Assembly (NCBI RefSeq): GCF_943788075.1
Contig: NZ_CALSOW010000001.1
Location: 231,128-295,127, forward strand
Source of the DNA: an uncultured Candidatus Pelagibacter sp.
Lineage (GTDB): Bacteria > Pseudomonadota > Alphaproteobacteria > Pelagibacterales > Pelagibacteraceae
Direction: 5' to 3'
Length of the DNA: 64,000 nucleotides
The notes beneath the pieces were generated by a model, which saw nothing but the letters and a program-made list of their open reading frames with translations, had not been told where the DNA came from and did not search any database. This document shows positions 29,324 through 38,783 of the stretch, one piece after another (within the stretch, counting starts at the first letter, position 1; the number at the start of each line of letters is the position of its first letter). A program made the position numbers and the translations under genes.

Positions 29324-30254
29324 TTAAAGTCTTGCACCGATTTGTTGTATTACTTTTGATGACAATTCAGTACCTTGTTCCAAACATTCTTTAACTGATA
29401 ACCCATTAATATATCCGTGAAGAAATCCAGCAGCAAATAAATCACCAGCACCTGTAAGGTCAACAATTTTTAGATTTTTTTTTATATCACACTCAAAAAT
29501 TTCCTCACCATTAATTGCTACCGATCCTTTTTCACCTCGAGTTACAACTATTAACTTATTAAGCTGTTTTGAAAAATCTATAACATCGTTAAAATTCTTT
29601 GCTTCAATTAATGACGTAATTTCTTGTTCGTTTGCAAAAGTTATATCTAGTTTATTTTTTACTAAGTTTAAAAAATGAGATTTATGTCTATCTACACAAA
29701 ATAGATCAGAAAGCGACATTGCTACTTTATTCGCATTATTAATTGCTTTATCAAATGCTTTTTTAGGCTCTCCCTCATCCCACAAATAACCCTCTAAAAA
29801 TATTAATTCACTTTTTTTAATAGCTTCAGAGCTAACATCATTTTCATTAATTTTTCCTGCTGTTCCAAGAAATGTACACATCGTCCTTTCAGAATCTGGA
29901 GTAACCAATATTAAACAAGTACCTGTCGGTAATTCTTCTTTCTTTTTTGAGTAAAAATACTCTACATTTTCTTTTTCTAAACCTTGCTCGTATTTGTCTA
30001 CCAAAGTCGTCATCAGAAACTTTTCCAATAAAACCTACCTTGTTACCAAGTTGAGCCAACCCAACTATAGAATTTGCTACAGAACCTCCAGAAACAGTTT
30101 TTTCAATTTTAAGATTAGTTAATAGATCTTTGAATTCTTTTTCATCAAAAAACAATTTCATTGTACTTTTTGTGAGATTATTTTTATCAATAAAACTGTC
30201 ATCTACTTTACAAATGACATCTACTATCGCATTTCCTATTCCTAAAATTTTCAT
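29324..30254 (-). CDS. PfkB-family sugar/nucleoside kinase, frameshifted near 30000
   Basis: The N-terminal part (MKILGIGNAIVDVICKVDD, VSGGSVANSIVGLAQLG, GFIGKVSDDDFG) and the C-terminal part (DKYEQGLEKENVEY onward, with VTRGEKGSVAI and VDLTGAGDLFAAGFLHGY holding the catalytic Asp and anion hole) are joined by removing one base at about 29999-30001. The corrected length is about 309 residues. It is closest in style to the adenosine kinase-like branch of PfkB; the substrate is not certain. It lies at the end of a leftward run dapB-nth-pfkB. Confidence 0.85.
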
Positions 30255-30255
30255 A

Positions 30256-30909
30256 CTAAGCTTTTTGGGTAATAACAGGTTTTTTTCTACTTGGGTAGCA
30301 AGTAGTACATATTTTACAGGTTAAACCATAACAATCTCTTGCTTTACAATATTCTCTTCCATAAAAAATTATTTGTAAATGAAGTTTAGACCAAGTTTTT
30401 TTAGGAAATATACGCTTTAAATCTTTTTCAGTTTCAACTACACTTTTTCCATTTGTTAGTCCCCATCTTTGTGCAAGTCTATGAATATGAGTATCAACCG
30501 CAAATGCTGGATATCCAAAACCTTGAGACATCACTACGCTAGCTGTTTTATGACCCACACCAGGTAATTTTTCTAGTTCTTCAAAGGTTTTAGGGACTTT
30601 TCCGTTGTGTTTTTCTAAAACTTGTTTTGACATTAAATAAATACTTTTAGCTTTAACTCTAAAAATACCAATTTTTTTTATCAATCTTTCAATTTTTTTT
30701 CTTCCTAATTTAACAAAATGTTCTGGTTTATAATGTTTTGGATATATATCTTTTGTTACATTGTTAACGTTTACATCAGTACATTGCGCTGAAAGAAGTA
30801 CAGAAATCAACAGCGTAAAAGTATTTTTACTTTTAAGAGGAATTGGTGTTTTAGGATAAATCTTATTTAGAATCTTAATTATTATTTTTGCTTTTGATCC
30901 TTCATTCAT
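30256..30909 (-). CDS. nth: Endonuclease III (DNA glycosylase/AP lyase)
   Basis: The chosen start (MNEGSKAKIIIKIL) gives 217 residues and overlaps the dapB stop by one base (TAATG). The helix-hairpin-helix LEKLPGVGHKTASVVMSQGFG holds the catalytic Lys, followed by the catalytic Asp in AVDTHIHRLAQRWGL. The C-terminal Cys cluster is EYCKARDCYGLTCKICTTC, five Cys in unusual spacing compared with the C-x6-C-x2-C-x5-C of E. coli Nth. It removes oxidised pyrimidines. Confidence 0.94.
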   Translation of the reverse strand: MNEGSKAKIIIKILNKIYPKTPIPLKSKNTFTLLISVLLSAQCTDVNVNNVTKDIYPKHYKPEHFVKLGRKKIERLIKKIGIFRVKAKSIYLMSKQVLEKHNGKVPKTFEELEKLPGVGHKTASVVMSQGFGYPAFAVDTHIHRLAQRWGLTNGKSVVETEKDLKRIFPKKTWSKLHLQIIFYGREYCKARDCYGLTCKICTTCYPSRKKPVITQKA

Positions 30910-31684
30910 TATGAAAAATTGAGCAAATCTCTCATAGAATATAATCCCGGTCTTTTTTTCATCAACCATTTGGCAGCTGTCAAAGCTCCATCCGAATAAA
31001 GCGCTCTATCAAAAGCTTCATGGTTTAGTGTAATTATTTCTTTACCACTTGAGAATTTTACTTCATGTTCTCCAATAATCTCACCTTTTCTTATTGAATT
31101 AAAATTAATTTTTTTCCCATATGGAAAAGATTTTTTATTTAAAAATTTGTTACCAATTAAACTATATAAGTTTTTATTTTTACCATCAGCAATTCCTTTT
31201 CCAAGCATTAACGCTGTGCCTGATGGATAGTCTTTCTTGTGTTTATGGTGCACTTCAAATATTTTACTTAAATATTCATCATTCAAAGATTTAGAAGCAA
31301 TTTCAGTTAAATACATTAACAAATTTACACCCAAACTCATATTTCCAGCTTTTAAGATAGGTATTTTTTTTGAAAATTTTTAATTTCATTTTCTTGGTTT
31401 TTATTGAAGCCTGTTGTTCCAATTACAATTTTTTTTTTGAGTTTGGCTGCTATTTTTAGTATTTCTAGGGTGCAATCAGGAACTGTAAAATCAATAATTA
31501 TATCTATATTTTTAAATGCTTTATCAGAATTTAATTCTGGTTTAACTCCATTAAATTTTTTGTTAACTAACCAATTCTCTGTAAGTGTTACTAGTCTAAA
31601 ATTTTTATTTTTTTTGGAAGACTTTATTAGTTGCTGGCCCATTCTTCCCATACAACCTGAAATCGCTAAATTAATTTTTTTCAT
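30909..31684 (-). CDS. dapB: 4-hydroxy-tetrahydrodipicolinate reductase, frameshifted near 31375
   Basis: The N-terminal half has AISGCMGRMGQQLIKSSKK (NAD(P) binding), IDFTVPDCTLEIL and VIGTTGFN. The C-terminal half has AGNMSLGVNLLMYL, FEVHHKHKKDYPSGTALMLG with the catalytic His pair and Lys, and FDRALYSDGALTAAKWL. One T missing from the run at 31373-31376 (four instead of five on the coding strand) separates them. The enzyme belongs to lysine and meso-DAP synthesis, so the break is likely an artefact. Confidence 0.92.
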
Positions 31685-31721
31685 TCCTCTAAATATTAAC
31701 CTTTTTTAGAAGATTAGTCTT

Positions 31722-32849
31722 TTAATTTTTCCAGAAATCTTTTGCTTTTTGAAAAAATTTTTTAATACTTGGATTTGATTTATCGTTTTCAATTTCTCTA
31801 AATTGTTCTAGTAATTCTTTTTGTTTTTTATTTAGATATACAGGCACCTCTGTTTTTACTTGAACATACAAGTCACCAAAATCACCTCTTCTCATATAAG
31901 GCATTCCTTTACCTTTTAATCTGAATTGTTTACCATTTTGAGTTCCATCAGGAATTTTTATTTTAGCTTTGCCTCCATCAATAGTTGGAATTTCAATGGT
32001 GGTTCCCAAAGCAGCATCTGCAAGAGAAATTGGAAATTCAAAAAATAAATTTTCATCTGATCTCTTAAATAAATCGTGGGAGTGAACATTAATAAACAAA
32101 TATAGATCACCCGTTGTACCACCTCTACTTCCAGCTTCGCCTTTACCTGCTAATCTAATTCTCGTTCCATCATCAACGCCTTTAGGAATTGTAACGGATA
32201 TTTTTTTAGATGCTTGCTTTTTTCCTTGTCCATTACAATCATTACAAGGATTTGTAATTTCCTCACCATTACCATTACATTGCGGACATGTTTGTTGTAC
32301 TGTAAAAAAGCCTTGATTAGACCTGATTTTTCCATTTCCTCCACAGTATGTACATCTATCAGGAGAATGACCAGGTTTTGAGCCATTACCTTTACAAGTA
32401 TTACATTTATCTGTAGTTGAAAATTTTATATCTTGTTTTTTGCCCTGGTAAGCTTCTTCAAGTGTAATTGATAAATCATATCTTAGATCTGAGCCTCTGT
32501 TATTAGAACTTCTTTTTCTTGATCTTCCGCCCCCACCAAAATCTCCAAAAAAATCTTCAAAAATATCTGAAAAATCTGCGCCACCAAAACCTCCAAAGCC
32601 ACCACTTTGTCTTCCACCACCATTTTCAAAGGCGGCGTGTCCAAAGTTATCATAATTTTGTTTTTTTTCTTTGTCTGATAGAATTCCGTAAGCTTCACTA
32701 GCTTCTTTAAACTTATCTTCTGCAACCTTATCCCCTGGATTTTTATCAGGATGATATTTAACAGCTTGTTTTCTATATGCTGATTTTAGCTCATCAGGAG
32801 ATGCATTTTTACCAACACCTAAAACTTCATAGAAATCTCTTTTAGACAT
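31722..32849 (-). CDS. dnaJ: Chaperone DnaJ
   Basis: 375 residues. J domain with HPD (YHPDKNPGD) near residue 32, a Gly/Phe-rich linker ([17 protein letters not shown]), four CxxCxGxG zinc repeats ([32 protein letters not shown]) and the C-terminal substrate domains. It stimulates the DnaK ATPase. It follows dnaK by 32 bp in the leftward grpE-dnaK-dnaJ cluster. Confidence 0.97.
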   Translation of the reverse strand: MSKRDFYEVLGVGKNASPDELKSAYRKQAVKYHPDKNPGDKVAEDKFKEASEAYGILSDKEKKQNYDNFGHAAFENGGGRQSGGFGGFGGADFSDIFEDFFGDFGGGGRSRKRSSNNRGSDLRYDLSITLEEAYQGKKQDIKFSTTDKCNTCKGNGSKPGHSPDRCTYCGGNGKIRSNQGFFTVQQTCPQCNGNGEEITNPCNDCNGQGKKQASKKISVTIPKGVDDGTRIRLAGKGEAGSRGGTTGDLYLFINVHSHDLFKRSDENLFFEFPISLADAALGTTIEIPTIDGGKAKIKIPDGTQNGKQFRLKGKGMPYMRRGDFGDLYVQVKTEVPVYLNKKQKELLEQFREIENDKSNPSIKKFFQKAKDFWKN

Positions 32850-32881
32850 AAATTACCTTGAGATAATAGTCGTTGATAGTC

Positions 32882-34828
32882 TTAAGCGCTTTTTTCTTTA
32901 TCTTCTTCTTTGCCTTCTTCTTTACTCTCTTCTTTTACTTCCTCAAAATCTGCATCAACTACGTTATCGTCTTTTTTTCCTTCATCATTATTTTCACTAT
33001 TATCAGGTGAATCTGGTTTTTTTTCCTGAGCTTTATAAATAGCTTCACCTAATTTCATTGATGCTTGAACCAACGCTTCTGTCTTTTTCTTAATATCTTC
33101 ATTATCAGCTCCCTTTAGAGCTTCTTTTAAATCAGATGAAGCATCTTCAATTGCTTTTTTCTCAGCATCTGTAACTTTAGAGCCGTGCTCTTTAAGGTTC
33201 TTTTCGGTTGAATGAATTAAAGTGTCAGCTTGATTTCTAGTATCTACAGACTCTCTTTTCTTTTTATCTTCTTCTTTATTAGCCTCTGCATCTTTAACCA
33301 TTTTTTCTATTTCTTCTCCACTCAATCCACCTGAAGCTTGGATTTGAATTTTTTGTTCTTTACCAGTTCCTTTATCTTTTGCTGAAACACTGACTATACC
33401 GTTAGCATCAATATCAAAAGTAACTTCAATTTGAGGAACTCCTCTTGGTGCTGGAGCTATACCGACTAACTCAAAGTTTCCCAACATTTTATTATCAGTC
33501 GCCATTTCTCTTTCACCCTGAAGCACTCTAATAGAAACTGCAGGCTGATTGTCTTCTGCTGTAGAAAATACTTGGCTTTTTTTTGTTGGTATTGTTGTGT
33601 TTTTCTCTATTAATTTAGTTGATACACCTCCTAGAGTTTCAATACCAAGAGATAATGGAGTAACATCTAAAAGAAGCACATCTTTTACATCACCCTGAAG
33701 TACTCCAGCTTGAATCGCTGCACCCATAGCTACAACTTCATCTGGATTAACACTTTTATTTGGATCTTTTCCAAAAAAGTTTTTAACTTCAGCTAAAACT
33801 TTTGGCATTCTTGTCATTCCACCAACCATAACAATTTCATCTATATCACTCGCTGATATACCAGCATCACTCAAGGCTGTCTTACAAGGTGGCAATGTTC
33901 TAGCGATTAAATCTTCAACAAGAGCTTCGAGTTTAGCTCTAGTCATTTTTAAATTAATATGTTTTGGACCTGTTTTATCTGCAGTAATAAATGGTAAATT
34001 TATATCTGTTTGTTCAGCTGAAGAAAGTTCAATTTTAGCTTTTTCAGCAGCTTCTTTTAACCTTTGAAGTGCAAGCTTATCTGATGTTAAATCTATACCG
34101 TTATCTTTTTTAAACTCTGCAATTAAGTATTCAACAATTGTGTTATCAAAATCTTCACCACCTAAAAAAGTATCTCCATTAGTTGACTTAACTTCAAATA
34201 CACCATCTCCTAATTCAAGAATAGAAACATCAAATGTTCCTCCACCCAAATCATATACTGCAATTTTCTTATTTTCTTTTTTATCTAATCCATAAGCAAG
34301 TGATGCTGCAGTAGGTTCATTAATAATTCTTAAAACTTCTAGACCTGCAATTTTACCAGCATCTTTTGTTGCTTGTCTTTGTGCATCATTAAAGTATGCG
34401 GGAACTGTTATTACAGCTTTAGTTACTTCTTGTCCCAAATATTTCTCAGCTGTTTCTTTCATTTTTTGAAGAATGAAAGCAGATATCTGTGAAGGTGAAT
34501 ATTTTTCTCCCTTTGCTTCAATCCAAGCATCACCTTTTTCAGAGTTAACTATTTTAAAAGGAGCTGCGGCTATATCTTTTTTTACTGTCGGGTCTTCAAA
34601 ATTTCTTCCAATAAGTCTTTTAACAGCAAAAATTGTATTTTCAGGATTAGTTACAGCTTGTCTTTTAGCAGGTTGACCAACTAGTTTTTCTCCATCGTCA
34701 GTAAAAGCTACAACAGAAGGGGTTGTTCTTGCTCCTTCAGCATTTTCTAATACTTTAGGCTGGCTTCCTTCCATAATTGATACACATGAGTTTGTTGTAC
34801 CAAGATCTATTCCAATAATTTTGCTCAT
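32882..34828 (-). CDS. dnaK: Chaperone DnaK (Hsp70)
   Basis: 648 residues. It begins [21 protein letters not shown] and includes the conserved [49 protein letters not shown] and [12 protein letters not shown] motifs. The substrate-binding domain and helical lid follow, with a Glu/Lys-rich C-terminal tail ([18 protein letters not shown]). It is the central heat-shock chaperone, with grpE upstream and dnaJ downstream. Confidence 0.98.
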   Translation of the reverse strand: MSKIIGIDLGTTNSCVSIMEGSQPKVLENAEGARTTPSVVAFTDDGEKLVGQPAKRQAVTNPENTIFAVKRLIGRNFEDPTVKKDIAAAPFKIVNSEKGDAWIEAKGEKYSPSQISAFILQKMKETAEKYLGQEVTKAVITVPAYFNDAQRQATKDAGKIAGLEVLRIINEPTAASLAYGLDKKENKKIAVYDLGGGTFDVSILELGDGVFEVKSTNGDTFLGGEDFDNTIVEYLIAEFKKDNGIDLTSDKLALQRLKEAAEKAKIELSSAEQTDINLPFITADKTGPKHINLKMTRAKLEALVEDLIARTLPPCKTALSDAGISASDIDEIVMVGGMTRMPKVLAEVKNFFGKDPNKSVNPDEVVAMGAAIQAGVLQGDVKDVLLLDVTPLSLGIETLGGVSTKLIEKNTTIPTKKSQVFSTAEDNQPAVSIRVLQGEREMATDNKMLGNFELVGIAPAPRGVPQIEVTFDIDANGIVSVSAKDKGTGKEQKIQIQASGGLSGEEIEKMVKDAEANKEEDKKKRESVDTRNQADTLIHSTEKNLKEHGSKVTDAEKKAIEDASSDLKEALKGADNEDIKKKTEALVQASMKLGEAIYKAQEKKPDSPDNSENNDEGKKDDNVVDADFEEVKEESKEEGKEEDKEKSA

Positions 34829-34847
34829 AACTTAAATACTCTCTTTC

Positions 34848-34880
34848 ATATATGTGTTAATATTAATTCTACAAGTTCAA
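34848..34880 (-). promoter_or_regulatory. Possible RpoH promoter of dnaK
   Basis: Reading leftward, TTGAAC (34880-34875) and CACATATA (34856-34849) are 18 bp apart, about 20 bp before the dnaK ATG. The match to the sigma-32 consensus is weaker than at hslV, and the spacing is long. dnaK could equally be read from the grpE promoter. Confidence 0.25.
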
Positions 34881-34889
34881 CAAATGTAA

Positions 34890-35525
34890 TTATTTGTCTA
34901 AATTTTCCTTATTTTCCTCACTTTTATTATCTTTGTTTTCGCTTTTTTTAGACACACCAACTAGGGATGGTCTTAGCAATCTGTCTTTTATCATAAAACC
35001 TTTTTGAACTTCTTGAACGATAGTTCCAGGTTCTTTTTGATTATCTTCTATTTCCATCATTGCTTGATGTAAGTTTGGATCTAATTTTTTATTAATACAA
35101 TCAATTGGTTTAATGTTATTCTTAGTAAAAATAGAGATTAAATCTTTATTAATTATATCAAAATGTTCTAAGGTTTTTTTTAATGCCTCAGTACCTTTAA
35201 GGGCCTCATCACTTTCTAAAATTAATTTTGATCTTGCAAGGTTATCAATCAAATTTAAAGCTTCTTTTGCAAATGTAAAACCTCCATAATCAAATGCATC
35301 ATCTTTTTCTTTTTCAAACCTTCTTCTTTGATTTTCCATTTCAGCAAAAGTTCTTGCTAATTTATCTTCTAATTCTTTTATTTTGTCTTCAGAAGATAAT
35401 TCTACTTTTTCTTCTGAGTCTTTGATTTCATCTTGCTTATCATCTGATTGTTTATCAGCTTCATTATTCTCATTTATTACTTCCGGTGAAGTATTTTCTG
35501 GGTTTAGGTTTTCTTCTTTTTCCAT
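34890..35525 (-). CDS. grpE: GrpE nucleotide-exchange factor
   Basis: 211 residues. An acidic N-terminal tail (about 60 residues) precedes the long coiled coil (ELEDKLARTFAEMENQRRRFEKEKDDAFDYGGFTFAKE), then the beta domain with LDPNLHQAMMEIEDNQKEPGTIVQEVQKGFMIKDRLLRPSLVGVSK. It releases ADP from DnaK. It is first in the leftward cluster and divergent from rdgB with 42 bp between. hrcA, often next to grpE in related bacteria, is absent here. Confidence 0.96.
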   Translation of the reverse strand: MEKEENLNPENTSPEVINENNEADKQSDDKQDEIKDSEEKVELSSEDKIKELEDKLARTFAEMENQRRRFEKEKDDAFDYGGFTFAKEALNLIDNLARSKLILESDEALKGTEALKKTLEHFDIINKDLISIFTKNNIKPIDCINKKLDPNLHQAMMEIEDNQKEPGTIVQEVQKGFMIKDRLLRPSLVGVSKKSENKDNKSEENKENLDK

Positions 35526-35532
35526 GAAAGCT

Positions 35533-35561
35533 TATATGGTAAGAAATTTCAGAATTGCTAG
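35533..35561 (-). promoter_or_regulatory. Candidate RpoH promoter of grpE-dnaK-dnaJ
   Basis: Reading leftward, ACCATATA (35540-35533) lies 7 bp before the grpE ATG, and 15 bp further upstream is CTAGCA (35561-35556), a 4/6 match to CTTGAA. The -10 element, spacing and nearness to the ATG copy the hslV promoter, which is the main support. Confidence 0.35.
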
Positions 35562-35567
35562 ATATTA

Positions 35568-36164
35568 ATGAAAAAAATTTCAAAATTGCTTATAGGCACT
35601 AATAACAAGGGAAAATATAAGGAAATTAAAGATTTATTACCAAAATACATCAAAACTTACTCAACCTCTGAATTTAAGCTTAAGAGCCCAAAAGAAGATG
35701 GGCTGACATTCAAAGAAAATTCAATCATAAAATCTAAGTATTTTTCAAAAAAAACAAAAAAAATTTGTCTTGCTGATGACTCGGGGCTTGAGATAGATAT
35801 TTTAGACAAAAGTCCTGGAATTTATTCAGCTAGATGGGCTGGGAAAAAAGGTAATTTTAAAAAAGCAATATCTAAGGTTTATAGAGAATTATCAAAAAAA
35901 GATAAAAACTGGAAGTACAAGAAAGTTAAAGCTAGATTTATTTGTGCATTATCGATTTGTTTTCTAAACAAAGTAATAGCATCTGTTTCGGGTAAAGTTG
36001 AAGGGTACATATCAACAACACCCAAGGGAAAGAATGGTTTTGGTTATGACCCAATTTTTATTCCAAAAAATAAAAGAAAAACTTTTGGTGAAATAGGTTC
36101 TATACAAAAATATAAAATAGATCATCGTTTTGATGCATTTAAAAAAATTAAAAAATTTTTATAA
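35568..36164 (+). CDS. rdgB: RdgB/HAM1 non-canonical purine NTP pyrophosphatase
   Basis: 198 residues with LIGTNNKGKYKEIKDLL at the N-terminus, CLADDSGLEIDILDKSPGIYSARWAG, and GFGYDPIFIPKNKRKTFGEI, the family signatures for Mg2+ and nucleotide binding. It hydrolyses ITP, XTP and dITP to keep them out of nucleic acids. It converges with and overlaps the LpoA-like gene by 17 bp. Confidence 0.95.
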   Translation: MKKISKLLIGTNNKGKYKEIKDLLPKYIKTYSTSEFKLKSPKEDGLTFKENSIIKSKYFSKKTKKICLADDSGLEIDILDKSPGIYSARWAGKKGNFKKAISKVYRELSKKDKNWKYKKVKARFICALSICFLNKVIASVSGKVEGYISTTPKGKNGFGYDPIFIPKNKRKTFGEIGSIQKYKIDHRFDAFKKIKKFL

Positions 36165-37302
36165 TTTTTTTATCTTCAATCTTATAAAAGTTTAAACGAT
36201 GATTAATTTTATTATTCTTAATATCAAAAATACCAATCTTGCCTTTAAAAGAATTCTTCTTTTTAAAAAGTTTGTTTAAATTAGATAGATTAGTTTTTAA
36301 TGATAAATAATAGACAAGTCCCACAAGATCGTAGCTTAATAAAGCCAAGTGTGAAGGATATTCTTTAAACTCACTAAAAAACTTATCTTTATAATTTTCA
36401 AAATTATCTTGATTAATTGACGGATAATATAAGGGTTGAATATCTGTTTCATTTAATAGGGCTTTATCAAACCACTGATTTAACGTAATAAAATATTTTT
36501 TTTTAGGAGATACATCCGTGTATAAAAGTGATGTAGATACACTTTTTAAGCTTTCATCAAAATCTGCAATAACAACTGCATCAAAATTTAAGCCTCCTAA
36601 AGTATATCTTTGTTCAAGTTTAGTAATTTTTTTTTCTTTGTTTGATTGATTAGACTTTTTTAATCTTAAAATTTCATCTTCTAAGTTTTGCTTTCTAACT
36701 CTGTAATTAGTAATTTCTTCAATTTGTTTAGTCAATTTTGTAGGCTCTGTACTATAATCATATTCTTTAAATATTTTAATTCTAGAGTCCTTAATTCCTT
36801 TTTTAACTTCAAATTCATAATCTTGAATTGGTGTTAAAAATATTGTTTTTTTTATATTATTTATTTCTATAAATTTTTTTATAGTATTGAATTGCGAAGT
36901 TGAATTTATTCCTGCAGAAATTACATTTTTTGGAAGATCTAATGTTTTGTTTGTTAAAGATAAAAAAGTTATGTCTTTTATTTCATCTAGATAAGATATG
37001 CTTTCATGAAAAACAGGACCAATTACAATCTTTACACCCATTTGTTTTAACTCAAACGCCGATTTAAGTGTTTTGTTTGCTTTAGAAGCTGTGTCTTTTG
37101 GAATTATTTCTAGCAAATTATTATCAATATCTTTCACAGCTAACCTAACTGCTTTGATAATTGATTGACCCAACTCTTTATTTGAGCCTGTTAATGGAAC
37201 CATGAGGCCAATCTTAATTTTTTCTGAAGCTTTTGTGGAAAATGAAAATAATAGAGAAAAATTTAATACTACCAAAAAAATAATTTTAATAAATTTACTC
37301 AT
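36148..37302 (-). CDS. LpoA-like periplasmic protein (penicillin-binding protein activator family)
   Basis: With the start at MSKFIKIIFLVVLNFSLLFSFSTKASEKI the protein has 384 residues and a signal peptide, and no lipobox Cys. The mature part is a periplasmic binding-protein fold (IKIGLMVPLTGSNKELGQSIIKAVRLAV, GVKIVIGPVFHES) with a coiled-coil insert around residues 190-220. Alphaproteobacterial proteins of this kind next to rsmI are annotated as PBP activators; activity on a PBP is not shown. It is divergent from rsmI. Confidence 0.75.
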   Translation of the reverse strand: MSKFIKIIFLVVLNFSLLFSFSTKASEKIKIGLMVPLTGSNKELGQSIIKAVRLAVKDIDNNLLEIIPKDTASKANKTLKSAFELKQMGVKIVIGPVFHESISYLDEIKDITFLSLTNKTLDLPKNVISAGINSTSQFNTIKKFIEINNIKKTIFLTPIQDYEFEVKKGIKDSRIKIFKEYDYSTEPTKLTKQIEEITNYRVRKQNLEDEILRLKKSNQSNKEKKITKLEQRYTLGGLNFDAVVIADFDESLKSVSTSLLYTDVSPKKKYFITLNQWFDKALLNETDIQPLYYPSINQDNFENYKDKFFSEFKEYPSHLALLSYDLVGLVYYLSLKTNLSNLNKLFKKKNSFKGKIGIFDIKNNKINHRLNFYKIEDKKIIKIF

Positions 37303-37336
37303 TTTAATGTTAGTATAATATTTTTTAAGCTTAATT

Positions 37337-38200
37337 ATGATCATAAAATCACAATCTCAAATAAAAAATAATGAAAATGGTCTTTATTTGGTATCAACAC
37401 CAATTGGTAATTTAAAAGATATTACTTTAAGAGCTATAGAAATATTAAAAAAATCAACTTATATCCTTTGTGAAGATACAAGAGTTTCTAGAATTTTATT
37501 AGATAGATATGAAATAAAATCACGTCTGATTTCAAACCATAAATTTAATGAAACAAAAAATTTAAATAAGATTATAGATCTTCTTAAATCTGGAGAAATA
37601 ATTTCATTAATTTCAGACGCTGGAACACCCAGCATTTCTGATCCAGGTGCAATACTAGTGAATGAATGTGTTAGAAATAATATTATAATTACACCAATTC
37701 CAGGACCTTCAGCTGTTGCAACAGCAGTATCAATAAGTGGTTTTTCAGAAAAATTTATTTTTCATGGATTTTTACCTGAAAAAAAACAGGCATTTATTAA
37801 CGTTTTCAATAAAATATCAAAATTTGATGAAACATGTGTTTTTTTTGTATCTCCAAAAAAAGTGAATAAAATTATTCCTGAAATAAAAAAAAACTTTAGT
37901 GGAAGAAAAATAATATTTTGTAGAGAAATTTCAAAAATATATGAGGAATTTATAAGAAAAAATGTGGATGATTTAGAAATATTTGATAAGGAGTTAAAAG
38001 GAGAGCTAACAGTAGTAATTTCTGAAAAAAAAATTGATAAAAATTATTCACAAGAATTAAGTGAATCAGATATGATAAGCATTAAAATGATGATTAATAA
38101 ATTAACTATAAAAGAGGTTACAGAAATTATTAGTCAAAATAGAGATATTTCAAAAAAAAAAATTTATAACTACTGTTTAAAAATAAAAAATGAAATTTAA
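37337..38200 (+). CDS. rsmI: RsmI, 16S rRNA C1402 2'-O-methyltransferase
   Basis: 287 residues with the tetrapyrrole-methylase-like fold: LVSTPIGNLKDITLRAIEIL, CEDTRVSRILL, LISDAGTPSISDPG and IPGPSAVATAVSISGF. It methylates the ribose of C1402 in 16S rRNA. The C-terminal part is Lys-rich and short of clear motifs. The end overlaps the BON lipoprotein gene by 11 bp. The order LpoA-like, rsmI, BON protein resembles the E. coli yraM-yraL...yraP locus. Confidence 0.94.
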   Translation: MIIKSQSQIKNNENGLYLVSTPIGNLKDITLRAIEILKKSTYILCEDTRVSRILLDRYEIKSRLISNHKFNETKNLNKIIDLLKSGEIISLISDAGTPSISDPGAILVNECVRNNIIITPIPGPSAVATAVSISGFSEKFIFHGFLPEKKQAFINVFNKISKFDETCVFFVSPKKVNKIIPEIKKNFSGRKIIFCREISKIYEEFIRKNVDDLEIFDKELKGELTVVISEKKIDKNYSQELSESDMISIKMMINKLTIKEVTEIISQNRDISKKKIYNYCLKIKNEI

Positions 38201-38783
38201 ATTTATATTATTTATTTTATTAAGTGTAATTTTATCTAGCTGTATTGGAGTGTCTTCAAAAGGTGTTTTTGGTACAGGAGTTAGTGTTGCTTTAGATCCT
38301 CGAACTCTTGGTACGCAAATGGACGACTCGATCATGCAAAAAAATTTAGCTGCACGTATTATCGTTAAAGATAAAAAATATCTATTATCAGTAAAATCCA
38401 AAGTATTAGATGGAAGAATTTTTTTAACAGGAAAAGTTGAAAGTCCTGAGGAAAAATTATTATTAACAAAATTAGCTTGGGAGACAAAAGGTGCTAGATC
38501 TGTTCGTAATGATATTAAGATAAAGGAAGAATTTAACTTTAAAAGATCTGCAAAAGATATTTTGATAACCTCTCAACTTAGAACAGCTATAATTTTAAAT
38601 AAGAATATTAAAGCAACTAATTATGAAATAGATACTTACAAGAAAAAAATTTATGTTTATGGAATTGCATTAACCTCTGAGGAAAAAGATTTGGTAATTA
38701 GTGAAGCTAAAGAAATATTGGATGTAGAAGATGTTATAGCAAGCATTATTCTTGTAGAAGATCTAAGAATTCAAAAAGAGTAA
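38190..38783 (+). CDS. BON-domain outer-membrane lipoprotein (DolP/YraP-like)
   Basis: 197 residues. The signal peptide ends at lipobox Cys18 (VILSSC). Two BON domains follow (about 50-115, with VLDGRIFLTGKVESPEEKLLLTKLAWETKGARSVRNDIKI, and 125-195, with KKIYVYGIALTSEEKDLVISEAKEILDVEDVI). BON lipoproteins such as DolP support outer-membrane integrity. It abuts the maeB end directly on the other strand. Confidence 0.87.
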   Translation: MKFKFILFILLSVILSSCIGVSSKGVFGTGVSVALDPRTLGTQMDDSIMQKNLAARIIVKDKKYLLSVKSKVLDGRIFLTGKVESPEEKLLLTKLAWETKGARSVRNDIKIKEEFNFKRSAKDILITSQLRTAIILNKNIKATNYEIDTYKKKIYVYGIALTSEEKDLVISEAKEILDVEDVIASIILVEDLRIQKE

